Positions 13,828 through 22,293 of a stretch of DNA of 26,544 nt are shown here, piece by piece. Positions within the stretch are counted from its first letter, which is position 1; every line of letters starts with the position of its first letter. The notes under the pieces were generated by a model. The model was not told the origin of the DNA and did not search any database. It saw only the letters and a list, made by a program, of their open reading frames with translations. The DNA lies in the NCBI GenBank assembly GCA_034421015.1, contig DAOUKT010000035.1, forward strand, positions 1 to 26,544. Reading direction: 5' to 3'. The DNA is from DAOUJW01 sp034421015 (lineage in GTDB: Bacteria; Chloroflexota; Dehalococcoidia; Lucifugimonadales; UBA2985). A program made the position numbers and the translations under genes.

Positions 13828-13971
13828 ATGATGTTTTGTCGTAGCTGTGGATACGCCTTTAATCAGTCTTGGAGGTCCGAAGTTATATGCCTAGACTGTC
13901 GTGTGGCTATGCTTGAAGAACATGTCTCTGAGATATTGTCAATCCTGAAGAAGCGTAACCTGGTGTCATGA
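13828..13971 (+). CDS. 47-aa zinc-ribbon-like protein
   Basis: Two CxxC pairs, Cys4/Cys7 (FCRSCG) and Cys21/Cys24 (ICLDC), spaced as in a small zinc ribbon, are followed by a helical tail (VAMLEEHVSEILSILKKRN) that could dimerise. ATG codons at 13828 and 13831 follow a GGAGGTG site, which is a better start than the GTG at 13789 overlapping the peptide upstream. It is the last gene of the run; an intrinsic terminator follows at 14030. It may be a nucleic-acid-binding or regulatory partner of the methyltransferase-nuclease. No named family recognised. Confidence 0.5.
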   Translation: MMFCRSCGYAFNQSWRSEVICLDCRVAMLEEHVSEILSILKKRNLVS

Positions 13972-14029
13972 GAGTGCTCTCAAAGTATAGTGCTGGCAGG
14001 TGAACCGGCCCAAGCTCGACAAAAGAGTT

Positions 14030-14051
14030 GGGGCCGTTTGCACGGCCCCTT
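14030..14051. terminator. Terminator between the accessory cluster and the convergent DUF gene
   Basis: GGGGCCGT (14030-14037) and ACGGCCCC (14042-14049) form a perfect 8-bp stem with a 4-nt loop, followed by TTCTCATTT. An overlapping alternative hairpin uses CGGCCC and CTC (from about 14007) with GAG and GGGGCCG. On the minus strand the same stem is followed by CAACTCTTTT, so it can serve both converging transcripts. Confidence 0.65.
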
Positions 14052-14082
14052 CTCATTTGGCAATTGCGTTAGTCTGATACGC

Positions 14083-14349
14083 CTATTGGTAGCCAAGCTC
14101 CTTGTAGCCCGCCTCCAGCGCAGCCTGTATCTTGTCGATCAGCTGCCGCGCCGACTCCGGGCTGAGCTCCACGGCAACCCGCGCGCCCGGGCCCTTCGCC
14201 TCGTTCACGAAGTCTATCGTAAGAGCGTGGTCCATTGGAGCGTGGACCGGATGGTCGTAGTAGACGTTAGCCTGGTTCAGCGAGAACCAGCCCTGGGCCC
14301 CCTTCCCGCTTCCCTCAATCTCCGCCTTCTCAATGATGTAGGTGCACAT
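14083..14349 (-). CDS. 88-aa conserved hypothetical protein (possibly DUF6295)
   Basis: The sequence MCTYIIEKAEIEGSGKGAQG, then WFSLNQANVYYDHPVHAPMD and ARVAVELSPESARQL, matches a small conserved family that I remember as DUF6295; the number is from memory and uncertain. It has a conserved YDHPVHAP motif, no signal peptide and no membrane segment, so it should be cytosolic. A good AAGGAGAG site precedes the ATG at 14349. It lies 122 bp upstream of the next minus-strand gene's end, with a repeat element in between. No function can be given. Confidence 0.75.
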   Translation of the reverse strand: MCTYIIEKAEIEGSGKGAQGWFSLNQANVYYDHPVHAPMDHALTIDFVNEAKGPGARVAVELSPESARQLIDKIQAALEAGYKELGYQ

Positions 14350-14370
14350 ATCCGCTCTCCTTATAACTGT

Positions 14371-14435
14371 CGTTCCTGCGAAAGCAGGATCCTCTATCCT
14401 GCCCCTTTAGATTCCTGCTTCCGCAGGAATGACGG
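14371..14435. repeat. Two-palindrome dispersed repeat, short form
   Basis: Palindrome 1 reads GTTCCTGC and GCAGGATCC around GAAA. Palindrome 2 reads GATTCCTGC and GCAGGAATGACG around TTCC. The pairs face opposite ways, giving outer CGT.../...ACG ends. It belongs to the same family as the copies at 15434, 18632, 23912 and 26431. Confidence 0.6.
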
Positions 14436-14471
14436 AATAGTGGAATGACGCTTTATTTGTTCAGATGTTCC

Positions 14472-15215
14472 CTAGCTGAGATGCTTTCCGTAGAACTCAA
14501 ACACCCTCTGCCAACCCTCCGTCGCGGCCTCCGGCCTGTAGCTGGGGCGGTCGACGGCGAAGAACCCGTGGCCCGCTCCCTCGTAGCTGTGGAACTCGTA
14601 GGTCTTGCCGTGCTTCTTCAGCTCCTCCTCCATCCGGGCCACCTGCGCCGGGTCCGGATTGGCGTCCTCGACTCCGAACAGGCCCAGAAGCGGGCACGCC
14701 ATATTGGCCGTCATGTCTATGGGAGCGACTGGCGTGGCGGGCGTAAGCTGGTCGGCTGCGGCAACGACGCGTCCCCCGTAGCAATCGACGGCGGCGTCAA
14801 GGCTGGGGATGTTGCATGCGACGAGGTACACCTGGCGGCCGCCGGAGCAGTAGCCTATGACGCCCACCTTGCCGTTGGTATACGGCAGCGCTCGAAGGTA
14901 TTCGGCCGCGGCCTCCACGTCGCCGATGCACCGCTCGTCCGGCACTCCGCCCGCGGCGCGGACGGCCGCGGCGGCGTCATCGCTGCTGGCCCCGGGCGCT
15001 TCCCGGTAGTGGAGGTTGGGGCAGATGGCGGCGTAGCCGTTGTATGCGAACTTCCTGGTTATCTCCTTGCTGGCCTCGTCCCAGCCCGGCATGTGATGAA
15101 TGACAACCACCCCTGGATAGGGGCCTGCGCCCAGTGGACGGGCCGCGTAGCTCTGAACGTCGTCTCCGTTGTGTCCCCGGATGTGGACGGTTTCCGCCAA
15201 CATTCCCTGATACAT
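14472..15215 (-). CDS. Dienelactone hydrolase family protein
   Basis: A 247-aa alpha/beta hydrolase of the carboxymethylenebutenolidase type, which opens lactone rings, classically in chlorocatechol breakdown. The catalytic triad is visible: nucleophile Cys123 in GYCSGG, Asp184 in GVEDANPDP and His216 in GAGHGFF. The VVVIHHMPG strand (35-44) forms the oxyanion region. The length agrees with the family (about 235-250). The frame extends upstream to 15278, but the extended -10 box lies at 15267-15275, and GGAGGG sits 8 nt before the ATG at 15215, so that start is chosen. The protein is cytosolic. The true substrate is uncertain because the family is broad. Confidence 0.9.
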   Translation of the reverse strand: MYQGMLAETVHIRGHNGDDVQSYAARPLGAGPYPGVVVIHHMPGWDEASKEITRKFAYNGYAAICPNLHYREAPGASSDDAAAAVRAAGGVPDERCIGDVEAAAEYLRALPYTNGKVGVIGYCSGGRQVYLVACNIPSLDAAVDCYGGRVVAAADQLTPATPVAPIDMTANMACPLLGLFGVEDANPDPAQVARMEEELKKHGKTYEFHSYEGAGHGFFAVDRPSYRPEAATEGWQRVFEFYGKHLS

Positions 15216-15266
15216 AGCGATTTCCCTCCAATAAAGAAGATGTTTGGGAATCCTGATACCGGATAG

Positions 15267-15275
15267 AGTATAGCA
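15267..15275 (-). promoter_or_regulatory. Extended -10 promoter of the dienelactone hydrolase gene
   Basis: TGCTATACT on the minus strand fits TGnTATnnT. Initiation near 15260 gives a leader of about 45 nt with the GGAGGG site. Confidence 0.5.
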
Positions 15276-15433
15276 CACGCACCCGGAGTATCGAAGGGAT
15301 GGCGGGGTCCCGCGCGGGTATATGCAGTCGGCGTCGTGTCTGGTACGCTAGATAGAGGACACTGTATTTTATAAGAACACAGGCTTTACGGGAGGAGTTG
15401 GAATGGCACGTAGTTGGGGGCACTCTCTCTTCG

Positions 15434-15507
15434 TCACCCCTGCGAAAGCAGGGGTCTAGAGCATCCGAAAAGTCCAAGATAGATTCCGGCTTCCGCCGGA
15501 ATGACGA
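15434..15507. repeat. Two-palindrome dispersed repeat, short form
   Basis: Palindrome 1 is CACCCCTGC/GCAGGGGTC (15435-15456). Palindrome 2 is GATTCCGGC/GCCGGAATGACG (15482-15506). The stems keep their pairing although the bases differ from the other copies, so compensatory change has preserved the fold. It lies in the 425-bp gap 15216-15639, which otherwise holds only the divergent promoters. Confidence 0.6.
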
Positions 15508-15639
15508 GAGAATTGTACTTCTCTCAGTATAACATCATGTTATGCCAGGGTCTCCCTTACTGCGGACATCCAACCGGATTAAGGGCCTCGTTAGATAGAT
15601 AAGGAAATTTTAAGGATTATTGGCTACACTTGAGATACT

Positions 15640-16953
15640 ATGAAAAAGACAAAGCGCCTCTCAACCTTCATCCTGGTCCTTATCATCGCGGCCACGACCG
15701 CCGCCCTGGTCGCATGCGGCGCCGACTCTGAACCTGAGCCTACATCCGCCCCTACCGAGGCCATGTCGGAGCCTACGGCCACCACCGGCGACGGAGGCTC
15801 CATGACCGAGCCGACGGCGACCACCGGTAGTGACGCGTCGATGGCAGACACCAGCCCGACCGCCACAGCAACCGAGCCCAAGTCCCCGGAGGAGCCCTGT
15901 CCCACGCCTCGACCCATCGAGGAGGTCCCGGGTGAGAAGCCAATGGCGCCGGACCTGGTCGGGATAACCGGATGGATCAACACTGAGCCTTTCACAATGG
16001 AGGACCTGAGAGGCAAGGTCGTCCTCGTGGACTTCTGGACATACACCTGCGTCAACTGCATTCGCACCTTCCCCTTCCTGAGGGACTGGCACGAGAAGTA
16101 CGCCGACCTCGGCCTGGTTATCGTGGGAGTCCACGCGCCGGAGTTCGAGTTTGAGAAGGTTTACGAAAACGTCGAGCAGGCGTCGGTCGAGCACGACCTG
16201 GGCTGGCCCATCGTTCAGGACAACGACTTCCGCACCTGGAGGGCCTACAGCAACCGCGCATGGCCGACCAAGTACCTGGTGGACAAGAACGGGTTGGTTC
16301 GATACGCCCACGTCGGCGAGGGCGCATACGGCGAGACGGAGGACAAGATCAGGGAGCTGCTGTGGGAGAGCGAGGTCTGCACGTCTCACATTCCTGCGGG
16401 CACGGTCAAGCGCCCCAACTACGACCCCCAGGCCGGCTCCGGCGCGCAGACCCGTGAGCTGTACGCCGGCCGCTACCGCAACCTGGGCGCAAGCCTGCCC
16501 TACATTGCCAACCCGGAGTACTACGAGATACCCGCGGACACGCCCACCCAGTACACCGACCCGGGCAGACACATGAACCACCGCCTCTATCTGCACGGCC
16601 TGTGGAACAACGGAGAGGAGAGCGTGACCCACGCCCGGAAGACGGATAATCTGGAGGACTACATAGCCATCAACTTCCTGGGCACCACTGTGAACACGGT
16701 GCTGGACTTTGACGGCGGCGATCCTTTCAAGGTGTACGTGACCCTTGCAGGCGAGCCCATAACCCCGGAGTTCAGCGGGACCGACATCCGGTGGGAAGAC
16801 GACGGCAAGGCCTATTTCATGGTCGATGAGCCGCGGATGTACAGAGTGGTGGAGCTTCCCAGCTTCGGGGGCACGGAGTTGAGGCTGTCCTCCAACTCGG
16901 ACAGGTTCAGCCTCTTCACCTTCACCTTTGGCTCATACGTCGAAGGGCCTTAG
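15640..16953 (+). CDS. Secreted lipoprotein with thioredoxin domain (DipZ/TlpA-like)
   Basis: A 437-aa exported thiol-disulfide protein. The signal peptide (1-25) ends in lipobox LVAC with lipidated Cys26. A Pro/Thr/Ser-rich linker (about 27-92) contains an imperfect duplicate of EPTATTG. The thioredoxin fold begins near residue 100, with the redox motif CVNC (137-140) in DFWTYTCVNCIRTFPFL, then VGVHAPEFEFEKV. A C-terminal domain from about 280 (YAGRYRNLG ... LFTFTFGSY) resembles the carbohydrate-binding-like tail of DipZ proteins. The likely role is reduction or oxidation of extracytoplasmic proteins or cofactors. There is no ribosome site, but TACACT (15625-15630) lies 9 bp before the ATG, so the message is probably nearly leaderless. 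The next lipoprotein follows after 37 bp. Confidence 0.88.
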   Translation: MKKTKRLSTFILVLIIAATTAALVACGADSEPEPTSAPTEAMSEPTATTGDGGSMTEPTATTGSDASMADTSPTATATEPKSPEEPCPTPRPIEEVPGEKPMAPDLVGITGWINTEPFTMEDLRGKVVLVDFWTYTCVNCIRTFPFLRDWHEKYADLGLVIVGVHAPEFEFEKVYENVEQASVEHDLGWPIVQDNDFRTWRAYSNRAWPTKYLVDKNGLVRYAHVGEGAYGETEDKIRELLWESEVCTSHIPAGTVKRPNYDPQAGSGAQTRELYAGRYRNLGASLPYIANPEYYEIPADTPTQYTDPGRHMNHRLYLHGLWNNGEESVTHARKTDNLEDYIAINFLGTTVNTVLDFDGGDPFKVYVTLAGEPITPEFSGTDIRWEDDGKAYFMVDEPRMYRVVELPSFGGTELRLSSNSDRFSLFTFTFGSYVEGP

Positions 16954-16990
16954 GCGGGGCGAGAGCGAAACCCCACGGGGAGCAGCGCTG

Positions 16991-17956
16991 ATGCGTAAAC
17001 TTGCAGTGAGCTATAACGGAAGGGTATTCGCAGCAATGGCCGTGGTCGCGGCCATTGTGGCGCTGCTGGCCCAGGGCTGCACAGGGGAGCCAACGGCTAC
17101 CCCGACCCAGCCGCCCACCGCCACGCCCGTTGCTGTCGAAAGCACGCCTGCCGGGACGCCGGAGCTGTCCGGCCTGCTGGCGACTACGGACCTCGGCGTG
17201 GGCGACAACCGCATCTCCTTCCTGGTGCTGGGCGAGGACTCCATCGTCACCGTCCCGGAGGTCAGCGTGGCCTCCAGAAAGAAAGCCTCAGAGGTCGTGG
17301 TGGAGGAGGCCAGCGCCGGGTTCCAGCTGTGGCCATTCGGCACCCGGGGCAGCTACGTGACCAGCCTAACCTTCGACGAGCCGGGCGAGTGGGAGCTTGA
17401 CGTGGAGGTTGCGCAGGAAGACGGCAGCGTCGCCGTGGCCCGCATCCCCCTGGACGTCAAGGAGACCAGCGTCACGCCGCCGGTAGGCTCGGAGCCTCCC
17501 ACGGCGGTCAACAGGACCCTGGACGACGTAATCCTCCTGAACGAGCTGACAAGCTGGTCGACGCCTGACCCGGACCTGTACATGGAGACCATACCGGACG
17601 CCCTGGGCAGGGACCATCCCGTGCTGGTCGTCTTCTCCAGCCCGTCGCTGTGCACCAGCCCGACGTGCGGCCCCCAGATCGAGGCCGTGCAGGAGGTGAA
17701 GAACCGCTTCAAGAACCAGGCCAGCTTCATCCACGTGGAGGTGTACGACAACCCCGCCGAGATCCAGGGAGACCTGAGCAAGGCGCGGTACTCCCCGGTG
17801 ATTGAGGCGTGGGGGCTGACGAAAATCGAGGACTACTTCAACGAGTCCTGGGTGTTTATAATGGGGCTGGACGACCTCGTAATGTTCAAGTACGAGGGCT
17901 ATACTTCAGTTGAGGAGTTGGAGGAGGGCCTGAGGCAGGCGCTCCAATCCAGCTAG
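16991..17956 (+). CDS. Lipoprotein with a thioredoxin-like CX4C domain
   Basis: With start ATG 16991 (GGGGAG upstream) the protein has 321 residues. The signal peptide ends in lipobox LAQGC with Cys30, followed by a Thr/Pro linker (about 32-55). A beta-rich middle region (about 60-160) is Ig- or FixH-like in composition. A C-terminal thioredoxin-like domain starts near residue 205 (HPVLVVFSSPSLC) with Cys221 and Cys226 (CTSPTC), then VKNRFKNQASFIHVEVYDNP and WVFIMGLDDLV. The CX4C spacing is unusual for thioredoxins and somewhat like Sco/redoxin folds. It is probably a partner of the upstream thioredoxin lipoprotein in envelope redox or copper handling, which is inferred from adjacency. The longer frame from 16928 overlaps the upstream gene and lacks a ribosome site. 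Confidence 0.8.
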   Translation: MRKLAVSYNGRVFAAMAVVAAIVALLAQGCTGEPTATPTQPPTATPVAVESTPAGTPELSGLLATTDLGVGDNRISFLVLGEDSIVTVPEVSVASRKKASEVVVEEASAGFQLWPFGTRGSYVTSLTFDEPGEWELDVEVAQEDGSVAVARIPLDVKETSVTPPVGSEPPTAVNRTLDDVILLNELTSWSTPDPDLYMETIPDALGRDHPVLVVFSSPSLCTSPTCGPQIEAVQEVKNRFKNQASFIHVEVYDNPAEIQGDLSKARYSPVIEAWGLTKIEDYFNESWVFIMGLDDLVMFKYEGYTSVEELEEGLRQALQSS

Positions 17957-17976
17957 CGATCAATGGCGCTCAAACA

Positions 17977-18513
17977 ATGCTCGTAGGGCTGATTTCAGAT
18001 ACACACGTGCCGGAGGCCGGCCCCGATATGCCAGCCCAGGTGTACGAGGCGTTCAAGGGCGTTGACCTCATCCTCCACGCCGGAGACATGCACGTCATCG
18101 ACGTGCTGGACTGGCTGGAGGCCATCGCCCCGGTGCTTGGGGCACGCGGCAACGGCGACTACCCCACCGAGTCGAACAAGAACCGGCCGGGCGTCCCTGA
18201 CGACCCGCGCGTGAAGGTGGCCCAAGTAATACAGATCGAGGAGCTCAGGGTTGGGCTGATTCACGGCTTCCCACTGCCCGATGATATCCCCTGGCGCACC
18301 CCGGAGGAGATGCAGGAGTTCTACTTTCAGAGTCCCGTGGACGTGGTGGTCTGCGGGGACACCCACGAGGCCCGCATCGACAGGCAAGGGGGAATGCTGA
18401 TAATCAACCCGGGCAGCCCCACCCTTCCCAACCAGCTGTACGCCCTGGGGACCGTCGGCTTCCTTGAGGTGCACGGCCGGGAGGCGGAGGCCACTCTGCT
18501 GCAGCTGGAGTGA
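17977..18513 (+). CDS. YfcE/MJ0936-type metallophosphoesterase
   Basis: A 178-aa calcineurin-like phosphoesterase, typically a cytosolic phosphodiesterase using two Mn or Ni ions. Motifs in order: SDTH (7-10, ligands Asp8 and His10), HAGD (34-37, Asp37), GNGD (58-61, Asn59), His96 in LIHG and GDTH (127-130, His130). The usual last motif is GHTH; here its first His is Asp128, an unusual metal ligand. GNGD is a small variant of the family's GNxD. The length is normal. It starts 20 bp after the lipoprotein stop with no clear ribosome site and is probably co-transcribed. Confidence 0.9.
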   Translation: MLVGLISDTHVPEAGPDMPAQVYEAFKGVDLILHAGDMHVIDVLDWLEAIAPVLGARGNGDYPTESNKNRPGVPDDPRVKVAQVIQIEELRVGLIHGFPLPDDIPWRTPEEMQEFYFQSPVDVVVCGDTHEARIDRQGGMLIINPGSPTLPNQLYALGTVGFLEVHGREAEATLLQLE

Positions 18514-18631
18514 CGGCTTAGAGGCTATTCAAGAGCTGGGGTCGTCCCCAACAAAGCGCCCATCTTCACCCATTCCTGCGAAGCTGCCCAACTGAGGCTC
18601 CTCTTCTCCACGAATCTTCCCTTGAAGGAGG

Positions 18632-18745
18632 CCTTTGAATAACCTCAGTTGGAGCGCGCTCCTCCCGACCATTCCTGCGGAAGCAGGAATCCAGGAGGTT
18701 CGATATAGAAGGAAATAGATTCCCGCTTTCGCGGGAATGACGATA
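18632..18745. repeat. Dispersed 114-bp element, copy A
   Basis: It is nearly identical to 26431-26544 and to the reverse complement of 23912-24024. It runs from CCTTTGAATAACCTC to GGGAATGACGATA and contains two palindromes, ATTCCTGC/GCAGGAAT and ATTCCCGC/GCGGGAAT. The conserved middle GATATAGAAGGAAATAG is not palindromic. Confidence 0.8.
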
Positions 18746-18850
18746 AACGTATTGCCTCCAAAATGCCGCCTTAGTTACGCAAAGGTCTCCTTCCGCCGGA
18801 ATGACGAGAAACGTATTGCCTCTGAAATACACCGGCAGTTACGCAGAGGG
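18737..18850. repeat. Partial tandem duplication of the repeat edge
   Basis: Two 64-bp-spaced units start at 18737 and 18801. Both read ATGACGA, then AAACGTATTGCCTC and, later, a GTTACGCA word. The GTTACGCAAAGGTCTCC phrase also occurs near 24140 and in variant form near 23868, so it is another part of the same repeat family. With copy A and the terminator it fills the 478-bp gap 18514-18991, where no gene is seen. Confidence 0.55.
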
Positions 18851-18913
18851 CACGGAAGCAGGAACCCGGAAGCCATGTGACTCCACCGCAGGCAGGACAT
18901 CGCTTCAGAACGC

Positions 18914-18946
18914 GAAACAGGAAGCCCTATGCGGGCTTCCTGTTTC
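18914..18946. terminator. Strong 14-bp perfect hairpin, terminator of the ferredoxin gene
   Basis: GAAACAGGAAGCCC (18914-18927) pairs perfectly with GGGCTTCCTGTTTC (18933-18946) around a 5-nt loop. It stands 45 bp downstream of the ferredoxin stop on the minus strand. The T-rich part lies within the stem rather than after it, so efficiency is uncertain. Confidence 0.6.
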
Positions 18947-18991
18947 ATTAACGCAAGCTTGCGGCCGCCGCTTCGGGCAGCAGGCGGAGGA

Positions 18992-19285
18992 CTAGGCCCT
19001 GGGCTTTAGCTGGTCCACCTTGGCCCGTGTGCCGTCCGGGTCAGTGAAGAAATCGTAGTTGACTGGGATCCAGTCCTTCCACTCTTCCGGCGTGTCCTCC
19101 TCAACGAAGATAGCGGTCACCGGGCAGACCGGCTCACAGGCGGCGCAGTCGATGCACTCCTCCGGAGATATGTAGAGCATCCTGTCGTTATCGTTGTCCA
19201 ATCCGTAGATGCAGTCCACGGGACAGACGTCGACACAGGCGCCGTCCTTCACATCGACACATGGCTCGGCAATGATGTAGGTCAT
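18992..19285 (-). CDS. Seven-iron (3Fe-4S/4Fe-4S) ferredoxin
   Basis: A 97-aa soluble electron carrier. The first cluster set is Cys9, Cys17, Cys21 and Cys25 (CxxxxxxxCxxxCPxxC), the spacing of FdxA-type ferredoxins with a 3Fe-4S site. The second set is Cys44, Cys47, Cys50 and Cys54 (CIDCAACEPVC), a 4Fe-4S site. The C-terminal extension WKDWIPVNYDFF is usual for this group. An AGGAGGT site lies 10 nt before the ATG at 19285. It diverges from the ABC transporter operon and could supply electrons to redox enzymes such as the Mo hydroxylase, though nothing in the sequence ties them. Confidence 0.93.
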   Translation of the reverse strand: MTYIIAEPCVDVKDGACVDVCPVDCIYGLDNDNDRMLYISPEECIDCAACEPVCPVTAIFVEEDTPEEWKDWIPVNYDFFTDPDGTRAKVDQLKPRA

Positions 19286-19383
19286 TTTCAGCTACCTCCT
19301 AGGACGGGATTGTAACTCTCCGCGTTCCCTGGTTCAATCCCCTACCCACGCGTACGGGCGACTGCCAGGTTCAACGGGATGTT

Positions 19384-19389
19384 AGCATA
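19384..19389 (-). promoter_or_regulatory. -10 box of the ferredoxin gene
   Basis: TATGCT on the minus strand faces away from the TATGCT of the ABC operon 41 bp to the right; together they form a divergent promoter pair. The ferredoxin leader would be about 90 nt. The -35 box is unclear. Confidence 0.35.
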
Positions 19390-19427
19390 GCCCCAAATAT
19401 GGGTCAATAGATTTCGAACCCCCTGTA

Positions 19428-19436
19428 TGCTATGCT
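19428..19436 (+). promoter_or_regulatory. Extended -10 promoter of the ABC operon, leaderless start
   Basis: TGCTATGCT fits TGnTATnnT. Its end is 7 bp before the ATG at 19443, and no ribosome site precedes that ATG, so the transcript probably starts at or within a base of the start codon. Confidence 0.55.
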
Positions 19437-19442
19437 GAACTC

Positions 19443-20341
<899 letters not shown>

Positions 20342-20345
<4 letters not shown>

Positions 20346-21373
20346 TAGAGCGAGAGGCGCAGGTCTTTGACCTTGGCTACCAGCGCTACACCGGCCCACG
20401 GGAGGGGCGCAACCGCGCCCGCTTGGCGCTGTTTCAGAACGGCGTCCGCACCATTCTGGGCATAGGACGCGGCGGGCGGGCCAAGATACTGCCCGTTCTG
20501 CTCTTCCTGTCCGTGATGAGCCCGGCAGTGGTCTTCGTGGTGATCCTGTCATTCGTGGGCGAGGCCGGAGAGGGCTTCGTGCCGGGTCCATCGGACTACT
20601 ACTCCGTCGTGAGCCTGGTGCTCATCATATTCTCCGCCATCATGGCGCCGGAGCTGCTGGGGCCTGATCGACGGGACAACGTCCTCCCCCTGTACCTCGT
20701 GCGCCCCCTCACGTCCACCGACTACATCCTGGCGCGCTTCCTTGCCTTCTTCTTCATCGCGCTGGCCCTTGCCTACGCAGGGCAGATAGTCCTGCAGGCA
20801 GGCCTGATACTCACGGCCGAGTCCCAGATAGACTACATGAAAGAGACCTGGGGAGATGTGCTGCGCATCCTGTTCGTGGGCGTGGTGGTTGCGCTGTTCA
20901 TCTCCGTTGCGCCCATGGCCGTGGCATCGTTCACCACCCGGCGTGCCTACGCCGCCGCCGCGGTCATTGCCGGCTTCATGATAGTGAACATCACCACCAA
21001 CGCCCTGACCGTGCAGACCTGCTCCACTACAATCACCGATAGCCAGGGAAATACGACGGGGACGGTAATGACAACGGGCCCAGGAGTCCAGGACGACGTA
21101 ACTCAGGGGACCGTCACAACCCAAGGCGGCCAGACCACCACCACGGAATGCTCCAGGCCGGTCGGCGACTGGGGTCCATACATCGGGCTTCTTGACCTTG
21201 GAAGCGTCACCGACAACATAACGGCTATGGTGTTCGACACCGAGCCGGAGGGCCCAACTATGATCGCCGTAGCCGAGCTTGAAAACAACGCCTGGCCCAT
21301 AGGCGCGTACCTGGCCTTCACCGGCATACCGGCCTTGCTGCTGTGGAACCGGTACCGGAGGATTAGACTGTGA
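20342..21373 (+). CDS. ABC-2 type permease with a Thr-rich external loop
   Basis: A 343-aa membrane subunit. Hydrophobic segments lie at about 49-72, 88-106, 128-152, 172-195, 203-220 and 320-335. The conserved ABC-2 motif after the second segment reads DRRDNVLPLYLVRPLTSTDY (109-128). Between the fifth and sixth helices is a loop of about 100 residues, with a Thr/Gly-rich stretch (221-270) bracketed by Cys227 and Cys270, which could form a disulfide outside the membrane; this insert is unusual for the family. The GTG start overlaps the upstream stop and the end overlaps the next GTG by 4 nt, so the subunits are translated in step. Confidence 0.85.
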
Positions 21374-22293
21374 CGACGACAAACGGTGCCTCCATAGAGG
21401 TCCAGGGCGCGTCAAAGTGGTTCGGAAGCGTGGTGGCCGTCAACGACGCCTCCTTTGAGGTGTATCCGGGCGTGACTGGCCTCCTCGGCCCCAACGGCGC
21501 AGGCAAGACCACCCTGCTCAACATGATGTGCGGCCTGAGCCGGCCCTCCCGGGGCCGCGTGCGCGTCCTTGGAGAGGACGTTGCCGGCAACATCGCTCTG
21601 TACCGTCGCATTGGCGTGATGCTGGAGCACGACTCCCTCTACCCCTTCATGACGGGCCGCGACTTCGTGCGCCTGGCCGCCAAGCTGCAGGGAGCCGACC
21701 ACCCGGACTCCATCGACAGGGCCGTTGCCGCCGTCAACCTGCAGGACGCCCAGAACAGGCCGACGGGGACCTACTCCCGGGGAATGCGGCAGCGCATCCG
21801 GCTGGCGGCGTCCATTGTCCACGACCCCCAGGTGCTTATTCTGGACGAGCCGCTCAACGGGACCGACCCCCGCCAGCGCGTGGAGTTCGCCGACTTCATC
21901 GCGGGGCTTTCGGCCCAGGGCAAGACGGTGCTCATTTCCTCCCACATCCTGGAGGAGGTGGAGACCATCGCCGACCGCATTCTCCTGGTAGTGAGCGGCA
22001 AGCTGGCGGCAACGGGCAACTACCGCGCCATCCGGGAGAAGCTGGACGAGCGCCCCTTCCACGTCCGCATCGCCGCCTCCAGGCAGAGGGAGATGGCCGC
22101 GGCCCTGGTCAAGCTGGAGGCGATAGAGTCAGTCTCCCTGGACGGCGACTCCATTGAGGTGCTCACCCACAACCTGGCGGAGCTTCAACGCACTGTGCCA
22201 AGGCTGGCGAAGGAGATCGACTGCCGCCTCTACCGCATCGAGCCCATGGACGAGTCCCTGGAGAGCGTCTTCTCCTACGTGGTGCAGCGATGA
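21370..22293 (+). CDS. ABC transporter ATP-binding protein (second)
   Basis: A 307-aa nucleotide-binding subunit. Walker A is GPNGAGKTT (40-48), the signature YSRGMRQ (135-141), Walker B LILDEP (156-161) and the switch His192. The D-loop region reads LNGTDP rather than the more usual TxGLDP. The GTG start overlaps the first permease stop, and the TGA overlaps the ATG of the second permease (ATGA, 22290-22293). Its sequence differs clearly from the first ATPase, so the operon encodes either two related transporters or one heteromeric complex. Confidence 0.92.
   Translation: MTTTNGASIEVQGASKWFGSVVAVNDASFEVYPGVTGLLGPNGAGKTTLLNMMCGLSRPSRGRVRVLGEDVAGNIALYRRIGVMLEHDSLYPFMTGRDFVRLAAKLQGADHPDSIDRAVAAVNLQDAQNRPTGTYSRGMRQRIRLAASIVHDPQVLILDEPLNGTDPRQRVEFADFIAGLSAQGKTVLISSHILEEVETIADRILLVVSGKLAATGNYRAIREKLDERPFHVRIAASRQREMAAALVKLEAIESVSLDGDSIEVLTHNLAELQRTVPRLAKEIDCRLYRIEPMDESLESVFSYVVQR

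Noticed and set aside
18632..18870. Closely spaced repeats considered as a CRISPR array
   Set aside because: Units are few, palindromic, of unequal spacing and shared with distant gaps; no regular spacers and no cas genes.
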